Part shown: piece after piece, positions 1 to 5,557 of the stretch | Position numbering within the stretch: position 1 is the first letter of the stretch | Layout: each line of letters begins with the position of its first letter | The notes under the pieces: generated by a model | What the model saw: the letters and a program-made list of their open reading frames with translations, nothing else | Told to the model about the DNA's origin: nothing | Database searches by the model: none | Program-made: the position numbers and the translations under genes | Assembly: GCA_022842255.1 (NCBI GenBank) | Contig: JALHPW010000180.1 | Coordinates: 1 to 8,709 of the forward strand | Length of the DNA stretch: 8,709 nucleotides | Direction of reading: 5' to 3' | From: Saprospiraceae bacterium | Lineage (GTDB): Bacteria > Bacteroidota > Bacteroidia > Chitinophagales > Saprospiraceae

Positions 1-300
1 GTACCCGGTCTGTTTGTCGCGTTGGGTGCCTTTTGCTGTGAGGAAAATGATTTTGGCATGCTCCAAAGCAGGCATTTTTCGGATTTGTTGGCCAACTTCA
101 AACCCGCTCATGCCCGGCATCATGACATCCAGGATGATGATATTGGGTTGAAAATCGGCGGCTTTCTCAAGGGCTTGAAGGCCGTCAAAGGCTTTTTCGG
201 TGCGATATCCTTCTCGTTGGAGTAAAAATTCAATTGCCAAAACAATGTTTGGTTCGTCGTCGACGATGAGAATTTTTCCAGAATCTGCAGACTGATCCAA
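1..300 (-). CDS. Response regulator, N-terminal receiver domain (partial)
   Basis: This is the receiver domain of a two-component response regulator; its C-terminal part lies beyond the left edge. The 100 visible residues include the acidic pair D14-D15 in ILIVDDEPN, the phospho-acceptor D58 in IILDVMMPGMSG and the switch threonine T88 in IIFLTAKG. The conserved lysine and any output domain are out of view, so a single-domain protein and a DNA-binding regulator are both possible. No ATG is available: an in-frame TAA lies seven codons upstream, and the only sensible start between it and the domain is TTG at 300-298. The gene lies 94 bases downstream of the symporter-histidine kinase on the same strand, so it is very probably that kinase's partner. 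In CrbS/CrbR-like systems the regulator controls acetate-use genes; whether that applies here is unknown. Confidence 0.9.
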   Translation of the reverse strand, partial: MDQSADSGKILIVDDEPNIVLAIEFLLQREGYRTEKAFDGLQALEKAADFQPNIIILDVMMPGMSGFEVGQQIRKMPALEHAKIIFLTAKGTQRDKQTGY

Positions 301-330
301 GGTAAAGTCGTTTTGATTTTAATTTCGGTA

Positions 331-338
331 TAAATGTA
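331..338 (-). promoter_or_regulatory. Candidate -7 box for the response regulator
   Basis: Read on the minus strand the box is TACATTTA, seven of eight matches to the Bacteroidota -7 consensus TAnnTTTG. It lies about 30 bases before the TTG start, in the 94-base gap after the kinase gene. No good -33 TTTG is seen at the right distance, so it may be chance. If real, the regulator can be transcribed separately from the kinase. Confidence 0.25.
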
Positions 339-394
339 GGGACAGTCTGGTTTTTATAACATCGAACTCGATTTTTTTTGAAAAAGCGCCCTGA

Positions 395-3127
395 TTATTT
401 TTCAGTCGCATGCAAGGGAAGCCGCACCTCGAACATCGCCCCATGCCCCGATTCACTTTCTACCCGGATGGAACCGCTGTGCTTTTCCACGATGCTTTTG
501 GTGATAAACAAGCCCAGTCCGGTGCCTTGAGGTTTGCCGGTGGCCTGGCTGTGCAACTGGGTAAACTTTTCAAAAATCATTTGCTGCATGGAAGCGGGTA
601 TCCCTAGCCCATTATCACGAACGCTGAATACGGCCCAATTGCCTTGTTGCTTGAGGACAACCTCGATTTGCCCATTTTCGGACCGGCAAAATTTCAGGGC
701 ATTGGACAACAGGTTCACCACCACCTGAACCATCCGGTCGCGGTCGGCCTGCACGGTCAAGGTTTGGTCCAGCCCTTGTAACCGAACCTGTATTTCCCGT
801 TCGGCAAACATCTGGCTCATACCCGTAACTGCTTTTTGGATCAAATCTCCCAAATCAAGGGGTTCGAGGCTCAGTGGCGCTTCGTCGGATTGCAGTTTTT
901 CAATGTCCAGCACCTGGTTGATGAGTCGGCTGATTCGGTCGCTTTCGGTCACCAAAATCTGCAGATACTCGCGTTTTTGCGGTTCGCTTAGTTCGTCGGC
1001 GTAATCCAGGATGATTTTGGAGAGCGACTTGATGCTCGTGACCGGGGTGCGCAGCTCGTGCGTCACGGTGGTGATAAAATCTGCCTTCAAGCGGTCCAGG
1101 TTTTTCAATTGTTCGTTGGCCGTGGTCAGTTGCAAAGTCAGCGTTTTGAGCTCTGTGTTTTTGGCTTCCATCAAGCGACCGTGTTCCACTGCCTCCCGGG
1201 TTTGTTCCAAGATGCGCATCACTTCCTCCATGGTGATCACCTCTTCTTTTACCACACTGTCGAGCACGAGTCTGGCTGAGGCCGCACCGATGGCGCCCGC
1301 CAGGTGTGTTTCGGCAAAATTGACCAGGTCGGCTTGCGCAACCTTTTGATTTTCAAGCAATACCTGGTTGCTTGTTTCATATTCCCGAAACAAGGCGATG
1401 GTGCGTTGTTCGCCCAAAAAGCGGTTGAGCATCACGCGCAGGTCGCTGATTTTGGCCTCCCGTTTCAGGATGTCGGAATCTTGACCACCGATGTATTTAT
1501 TGATGTTCACAAACAAATCGGCCTGCGTCAAATTCAACATGCTGGAACGGGTATTCACCGACACAATCACGTAAAACCAGGTATTGAGGAGCAAACTCCA
1601 AAACGCGGCATGGGTAATGGGGTCCAAGCCCGACAAACCAAAAAGTGCATAGGGTTTTAGGAACGGAAGCCCGAACAGACCATTGTCCACAAAGGATCGA
1701 GAAATAATACCCGCCTGCGCCATGCTTGGCAGCGGCAGACAAAAAGCCCATACCACAAACCCGATGCTCAAGGCAGCAATGGCTCCTTGGTGGGTGCCCC
1801 GTTTCCAGTACAAGCCACCAATGAGGGCCGGAGCCAGTTGGGCAGCGGCGGTGAAGGAAATGAGGCCGACCGACACCAAGTCGTAGGTGCTGCCTACCGA
1901 ACGTTGGTACAGGTAAGCCAACACGAGCATGAGCAGGATACACACCCTGCGAATGTCGAGGAGCCGTGAAGCGCCATCCACCAGGTCTTTCCCTTGTCCC
2001 AGTAACCGAGTTTTGATCAAGAGCGGCACCACGATATGGTTGCTGAACATGATGCTCAGGGCCGTGGCTTCCACCACCACCATACTCGTCGCCGCCGAAA
2101 ACCCACCAATGAAGGCAAACAACGCAAGCCAGTTGGCGCCCTGCGAAAGTGGCAGGCTCAGTACATAAGTATCCGGGTTTATCTCAGCGCCAAAGGCCAT
2201 TTTGCCGGCAAGCGCCACTGGAAAAACAAAAATATTGATGAGCAAGAGGTAGAGTGGAAACACCCACATCGCCTTGGAGATATGGCGCGGGCTGGTGTTT
2301 TCCACCACCGAAATATGGAATTGGCGGGGCAACAGGATGATGGCAAAAAGCGAGAGGAACATCAGCATGTTCCAGGAAAACGCATTGACCCCAGACTCTT
2401 CAAAGGTGAACATCTTGGCAGTTTCCGGTTGTTGCAATGCCTTGGAAAACAGGTCGCTGAAGCCTCCGTATAATCCAAAGGTGACGAATGCGCCTACTGT
2501 GACAAAAGCCACGAGTTTGATGATGCTTTCAAAAGCAATGGCAGCAACCAGTCCTTCGTGGCGTTCGTTGGGGTCCAGTTTTCGGGTCCCAAAAATGACG
2601 GTAAAAAGGGCCATGGCAATGGTGACCCAAAAACCAGCCTCCAGCCAAAAATGTGGCTTGGTAGAAGGGGCCACCTCCCCAAAATGGGTGAGTGTGTTGA
2701 TGCCAAAAGTGACGGCCTTGAGCTGGATGGAGATGTAAGGGACTATGCCCAATACGGCGATGAGCGTAACCATCACACCGATGTTGGTGCTTTTGCCGTA
2801 GCGCGCCGAAATAAAATCCGCGATGCTGGTGATGCGCTGGTTTTTGGAAATCAGGATGATTTTGCGCAACAGAAAAAACCAAAGCGGGGCCAACAAAGTC
2901 GGCCCCAAATAGACTCCCAAAAAACTCAAGCCGCCGGTAGTGGCCCTACCTACTGAACCAAAAAAAGTCCAGGCGGTGCAATACACGGCGAGCGACAGGG
3001 CGTAGACGTAGGGGCTATTTACAATACTGGGCCTACGCTCAGCAGAGCGTCGATCCACCCACCAGGCGATCAAAAAAAGGAGCGAGATGTAGGCCAGCGA
3101 ACAGCCAATTATGACGCTGAGTCCCAT
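395..3127 (-). CDS. Na+/solute symporter-like sensor histidine kinase (CbrA/CrbS type)
   Basis: A 910-residue inner-membrane sensor kinase. Residues 1 to about 530 form a sodium:solute symporter (SLC5/PutP-like) module of about 13 membrane helices; typical family stretches are WTFFGSVGRATTGGL (53-67) and LDPNERHEG (184-192). Residues about 560-650 match the STAC linker that joins such symporters to kinases, with LAGAIGAASARLVL at 609-622. A short coiled segment (about 651-680) precedes the HisKA domain with phospho-acceptor H690 in THELRTP. The ATPase domain has the N box (N805, N809), G1 box DNGLGIP (838-844), F box FEKF (852-855) and G2 box GTGLGLF (868-874). All catalytic motifs look intact. 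No PAS domain is seen between STAC and HisKA. The family senses or transports small nutrients: CbrA histidine, CrbS acetate. Substrate here is unknown. The partner regulator follows 94 bases downstream; the 66-residue membrane protein gene ends 86 bases upstream. Confidence 0.95.
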   Translation of the reverse strand: MGLSVIIGCSLAYISLLFLIAWWVDRRSAERRPSIVNSPYVYALSLAVYCTAWTFFGSVGRATTGGLSFLGVYLGPTLLAPLWFFLLRKIILISKNQRITSIADFISARYGKSTNIGVMVTLIAVLGIVPYISIQLKAVTFGINTLTHFGEVAPSTKPHFWLEAGFWVTIAMALFTVIFGTRKLDPNERHEGLVAAIAFESIIKLVAFVTVGAFVTFGLYGGFSDLFSKALQQPETAKMFTFEESGVNAFSWNMLMFLSLFAIILLPRQFHISVVENTSPRHISKAMWVFPLYLLLINIFVFPVALAGKMAFGAEINPDTYVLSLPLSQGANWLALFAFIGGFSAATSMVVVEATALSIMFSNHIVVPLLIKTRLLGQGKDLVDGASRLLDIRRVCILLMLVLAYLYQRSVGSTYDLVSVGLISFTAAAQLAPALIGGLYWKRGTHQGAIAALSIGFVVWAFCLPLPSMAQAGIISRSFVDNGLFGLPFLKPYALFGLSGLDPITHAAFWSLLLNTWFYVIVSVNTRSSMLNLTQADLFVNINKYIGGQDSDILKREAKISDLRVMLNRFLGEQRTIALFREYETSNQVLLENQKVAQADLVNFAETHLAGAIGAASARLVLDSVVKEEVITMEEVMRILEQTREAVEHGRLMEAKNTELKTLTLQLTTANEQLKNLDRLKADFITTVTHELRTPVTSIKSLSKIILDYADELSEPQKREYLQILVTESDRISRLINQVLDIEKLQSDEAPLSLEPLDLGDLIQKAVTGMSQMFAEREIQVRLQGLDQTLTVQADRDRMVQVVVNLLSNALKFCRSENGQIEVVLKQQGNWAVFSVRDNGLGIPASMQQMIFEKFTQLHSQATGKPQGTGLGLFITKSIVEKHSGSIRVESESGHGAMFEVRLPLHATEK

Positions 3128-3213
3128 GTGTGCAAGGCTAGGTTTGGTTCTGAATTCTGCACAAGGTTTCTAATTTTTTGGTATTTTGAAACCATTGCCG
3201 CTACCCTACCCTT

Positions 3214-3414
3214 TCAAGGCTTTTTTTTTCGTTGCCGAACGATACGCGCAATAACAAAAATCATCAGCGCCCACACCAAAAACATATAAAAATACAGGGA
3301 AGGAAAGCCCAAAATCAGGGTCTTTTGGTCCACAATGCTCAGCAGTGGATAATTGAACAACACTAAAAAAACCACAAAAGTGATCAGCAATTTGCTGCTG
3401 CGTTCGTCTGCCAT
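3214..3414 (-). CDS. Small two-helix membrane protein upstream of the symporter-kinase
   Basis: A 66-residue protein of unknown function with two hydrophobic helices (about residues 9-28 and 38-60), a short polar turn containing DQKT, and a basic tail ending RQRKKKP. This pattern suggests an inner-membrane hairpin with a cytoplasmic positive tail. It lies 86 bases before the symporter-kinase gene on the same strand. Small two-helix proteins often accompany SSS-family transporters (DUF4212 and DUF3311-type partners), so an accessory or stability subunit of the kinase's transporter half is plausible; I cannot assign it to a named family. The lysine tail is encoded by a run of nine A on the coding strand (3221-3229), a site where polymerase or ribosome slippage would change only the last residues. 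The start ATG is directly preceded by a G-rich repeat block. Confidence 0.8.
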   Translation of the reverse strand: MADERSSKLLITFVVFLVLFNYPLLSIVDQKTLILGFPSLYFYMFLVWALMIFVIARIVRQRKKKP

Positions 3415-3546
3415 GGCTAGGGTTGAGAGGGTTTAGGGGTTTAGGGTTGAGAGACTTGAGAAGGTTTAGGACTTAGAGGGTTGAGAGGATAGAGCAGAGC
3501 CCCTAAACCACCTAAACCCTAAACCATTCATCGATTCAGTCTTCTG
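3415..3546. repeat. TTTAGGG-like repeats with inverted repeat
   Basis: The 132-base gap between the porin-like gene and the 66-residue gene is made mostly of simple repeats. The 11-mer AGGGTTGAGAG occurs three times, at 3419-3429, 3443-3453 and 3477-3487. TTTAGG units occur at 3432-3437, 3440-3445 and 3464-3469. On the right side CCTAAACCCTAAACC (3511-3525) is the inverted copy of the left arm 3430-3445, apart from one extra G in the left arm, so the two can pair as a long hairpin. The hairpin has no T tract, so it is not a classic terminator, but it could act in both directions to slow transcription or protect RNA ends. It may equally be one copy of an intergenic repeat family dispersed in this genome; only one copy is visible here. 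Confidence 0.8.
3420..3446 (+). promoter_or_regulatory. Potential G-quadruplex motif before the 66-residue gene
   Basis: Four G runs lie on the plus strand at 3420-3422, 3429-3431, 3436-3439 and 3444-3446, separated by loops of 6, 4 and 4 bases, which meets the usual G3+N1-7 rule. The motif begins 6 bases upstream of the ATG at 3414. The G-rich strand is the template strand for this gene, so any quadruplex would form in the DNA during transcription and not in the mRNA. Folding and function are inferred only. Confidence 0.5.
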
Positions 3547-4992
3547 TTACAAGAAAATATGCGTCTGCAAAATCAATTCCCCGCGATAGCCCGTCCGCTC
3601 GATCGCGTTGTTGCCGGTATTGAGTTTGTACACCGGGCGGGTTTGATACTCTAGGGTGATTTTTGCATTGTGACCGGTAATAAAGTAGTTCAGCCCAAGT
3701 CCATACTGCGTGGAAGGGTCGGCAAGCGCTTCGAAGTTTTTGTTCGTTACCGTCACATATGGCATGAATGCGGTGCCATTCTTGAGTTTTGGCAATTGGT
3801 AGCCAGCCTGGACATAAAAGATGCTGCCCGTGCCGATGGTGGGTTGTGCATTGCCGCCGCCAGCCCAGCTGTTGGTAGTCGCCGCTGAACCGTGCAGATT
3901 CAAAATCCCCAGGTTGCGGATATAGTTGGTGCCAAAATCGTAGTTGTAATACGTGGCCAACACGCTCAATGCTGTGCCTTTTGCCTTGTTGATGGGCATA
4001 TCGAGGAACAAATCCGCGCCAATGGCTGTGTTGGCCTGGAAGGTAGAATCTGCGCCTTCCCTCGACTTATAAAGTGAGGCATCCGGATGGTGGTAGAACC
4101 CCACCCCGAGATTCAGGACTTTCTTCGCACCCAGGTAGGACCCGACGTAAAATGGCAGTTTATTACTTTCCTTATCCCAAAACATCCAGTTGACGTAACC
4201 GGCGGTGGCCCAGTTCTCGTTCAGGACATTGACCGCAAAGCCATCTTTTTTGACGGCCAGCGGGGTGAGGCCGTTTGCAAAGGGTTTGTTCAAGGAAAGG
4301 CGATAGTCCATGCGGCCCAGTTGGCCTTTGGCGTACATGCCCAGCTGACGTGCAAACTGATCGGTCGACTCAATAGTTGGCCAGTTGAAAATCGGCGCAT
4401 CGAGGGTCATAAAATTCAAGGTAGAATGGCTGGTGAGGCGGCTGATGCCGTTCCAGTACAATAGCCCTGCACCGAGGTAAAGTTTGTCTTTTTTCACTTC
4501 AAACTCCGTCCAGGCGTCATGAATGAAAAGCTGGGGCTTTTTGCCATTGTTGTTGGCGGTCGTGGTGGCATTTGGCCCGTTCGGAGCGGTGGCGCCCCCG
4601 ATAAAACTCTGATTATTGATGCCCCAGTGGGTGAGGATCATGGCGCGGGGTGAGATTTGGGCATAGGCCAAAAAGCGGGAGCGGCGCAAGGCGATGTCGG
4701 TGCTCCATGCCTTGTCTGCGTTTTCGGACCCATCCACCAAGGCGCCCTGTACGTCCTTGGTATCGGGGTTATTTTGGGTAGCAGTGGCCCAAAACTGGTG
4801 CCACATGATAAAACGAACGTATTTGCTCCCGTCCTCATTGAGCTTGAGGGTGAGGGGTTTATAGGTATGATCGGCCGGTTTGACGGGCGCCGTGGTGGCA
4901 GGTGGTGGAGGTGGCGTGGTAGAGGGTTGTGCGTTGATCAAAACAAGGTTGACCAGACTAAAAAAAAGCAGCAGGTAAAATCTTGATTTCAT
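3547..4992 (-). CDS. Outer-membrane beta-barrel porin-like protein
   Basis: A secreted protein of 481 residues when started at the ATG at 4992. An in-frame ATG 15 codons upstream (5037) would put a polar stretch before the signal peptide, so the inner start is preferred. The signal peptide covers about residues 1-21 (MKSRF, then a hydrophobic core, ending LINAQ) and is followed by a proline/threonine-rich linker (about 22-38). The rest has many short alternating polar and aromatic strands (for example KYVRFIMWHQFW) and ends in an aromatic/hydrophobic stretch, THIFL, as expected of an outer-membrane barrel. It recalls phosphate-selective-porin-like proteins of Bacteroidota, but I do not recognise a precise family. 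It lies in line with the MFS transporter and the symporter-kinase, so it probably lets the shared substrate cross the outer membrane. The barrel assignment is fairly sure; the substrate is unknown. Confidence 0.8.
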   Translation of the reverse strand: MKSRFYLLLFFSLVNLVLINAQPSTTPPPPPATTAPVKPADHTYKPLTLKLNEDGSKYVRFIMWHQFWATATQNNPDTKDVQGALVDGSENADKAWSTDIALRRSRFLAYAQISPRAMILTHWGINNQSFIGGATAPNGPNATTTANNNGKKPQLFIHDAWTEFEVKKDKLYLGAGLLYWNGISRLTSHSTLNFMTLDAPIFNWPTIESTDQFARQLGMYAKGQLGRMDYRLSLNKPFANGLTPLAVKKDGFAVNVLNENWATAGYVNWMFWDKESNKLPFYVGSYLGAKKVLNLGVGFYHHPDASLYKSREGADSTFQANTAIGADLFLDMPINKAKGTALSVLATYYNYDFGTNYIRNLGILNLHGSAATTNSWAGGGNAQPTIGTGSIFYVQAGYQLPKLKNGTAFMPYVTVTNKNFEALADPSTQYGLGLNYFITGHNAKITLEYQTRPVYKLNTGNNAIERTGYRGELILQTHIFL

Positions 4993-5246
4993 GACACTAG
5001 AATTGAAACGATTGTTAAAAAAGTGCTTGGATTGCACCTATTTTGAAGGTAAAAGGATGGCTGGTCCCAAGGTGGCCGAAGCCCCCAGAACGGTTGGTGG
5101 TTTGTATCGAACAAAAAAATGGCTGGCCCTTTCCGTGCGTTACGGCGAGCCCGGGTTCTCCGGGTGTCAGGGGGTGGCCCTGGCCCTATTTGAAATGGTT
5201 TTCAAACAAGCCAGGGCACACCTGATTCCATAAAACAGTGTGTATT
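4993..5246 (-). promoter_or_regulatory. Hairpin-rich leader region of the porin-like gene
   Basis: This 254-base gap has no credible gene; its open frames lack any protein-like character. It holds several inverted repeats. The largest, 5178-5216, has a 7-bp outer stem (5178-5184 with 5210-5216), a small internal loop, and a 7-bp inner stem (5189-5195 with 5200-5206) closed by four bases. A GC-rich 5-bp hairpin lies at 5150-5164, and a weak one at 5101-5115. The 8-mer ATGGCTGG occurs twice (near 5057 and 5119). None is followed by a clear T tract on the minus strand. The region could be a structured 5' leader or an RNA-processing site that separates porin expression from the MFS genes. No known riboswitch was recognised and no clear promoter was found. 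Confidence 0.4.
5178..5216 (-). terminator. Two-stage hairpin after the 85-residue gene
   Basis: This hairpin begins 30 bases past the stop of the 85-residue membrane protein gene. It has two perfect 7-bp stems joined by a 4/3 internal loop and closed by a four-base loop. No U tract follows on the minus strand, so it is not a standard intrinsic terminator. It may be a transcript-end stabiliser, an attenuator, or a processing signal. Confidence 0.35.
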
Positions 5247-5504
5247 TTAGGTCAAATGTTCCGAGTCGCGCGCAATCACATCATACTCGCCTTTCCATGC
5301 AAACCAGCCAAAAAGGCACAATCCAATCATGATGGGCAAAAAGATGGGTATAATCACGTACCAGAACATTTTGGTATCCAGGAGCGGCCGTTTGCCCGCT
5401 ACGGCTTCACTGATTTCGAGTCCTGCGCGGCTGAACAACATGTAAACAGCAAGGGCTCCGAGCGCTATCCATAAAAAGCCAGAGAGGCGTTTGAGCGAAT
5501 TCAT
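5247..5504 (-). CDS. Small two-helix membrane protein next to the MFS transporter
   Basis: An 85-residue protein with a hydrophobic helix at about residues 6-24 (SGFLWIALGALAVYMLF), a polar middle segment, and a second helix at about 48-68 ending in an FGWFAWKGEYD stretch. It resembles the short proteins found beside MHS-type MFS transporters in Bacteroidota, possibly the DUF6814 group; I give that name from memory and with caution. Two starts are possible. The ATG at 5504 has an A-rich upstream context and begins with MNSLKRL, which fits a membrane protein. The ATG at 5561 overlaps the MFS stop as ATGA and would add 19 polar residues, translated partly from a C-rich tract. I prefer 5504, which leaves 53 bases after the MFS stop. 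Same-strand closeness suggests co-transcription with the transporter and a role as its accessory subunit. No enzyme motif is present. Confidence 0.8.
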   Translation of the reverse strand: MNSLKRLSGFLWIALGALAVYMLFSRAGLEISEAVAGKRPLLDTKMFWYVIIPIFLPIMIGLCLFGWFAWKGEYDVIARDSEHLT

Positions 5505-5544
5505 ATCTTTTAAGTTGAAGGATGAAAGTGAAGGTTGGAGTTTC

Positions 5545-5557
5545 GGGGGGAGGGGGG
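5545..5557 (+). repeat. G6-A-G6 tract between MFS stop and small gene
   Basis: Two runs of six G separated by one A lie directly after the MFS stop codon; in the minus-strand mRNA this is a C6-U-C6 tract inside the 53-base intercistronic gap. Such a pure C-rich, unstructured RNA could matter for coupling or Rho access, but function is a guess. Homopolymers like this are also prone to length errors in sequencing. Confidence 0.6.

Noticed and set aside
22..225. 67-residue plus-strand frame at the left edge
   Set aside because: It is antisense to the receiver domain, whose key aspartates and threonine are plain on the minus strand.
1497..1943. 148-residue minus-strand frame inside the symporter-kinase
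   Set aside because: It is a shifted frame within the symporter module, which reads intact in its own frame, so it is a shadow.
3165..3193. Inverted repeat GGTTTC...GAAACC before the kinase gene as a terminator
   Set aside because: Only six pairs with a 17-base AT-rich loop and no suitable T tract after it; too weak to call.
3420..3525. Telomere or CRISPR array
   Set aside because: TTTAGGG-like units recall plant telomeres, but they are few, irregular and internal. Repeat spacing (24 and 34 bases) and the short 11-base unit do not fit a CRISPR array.
4991..5233. 80-residue plus-strand frame in the porin leader
   Set aside because: It fills a gap, but its composition shows no protein-like pattern, it has no start signal, and it is opposite to all neighbours; inverted repeats explain the region better.
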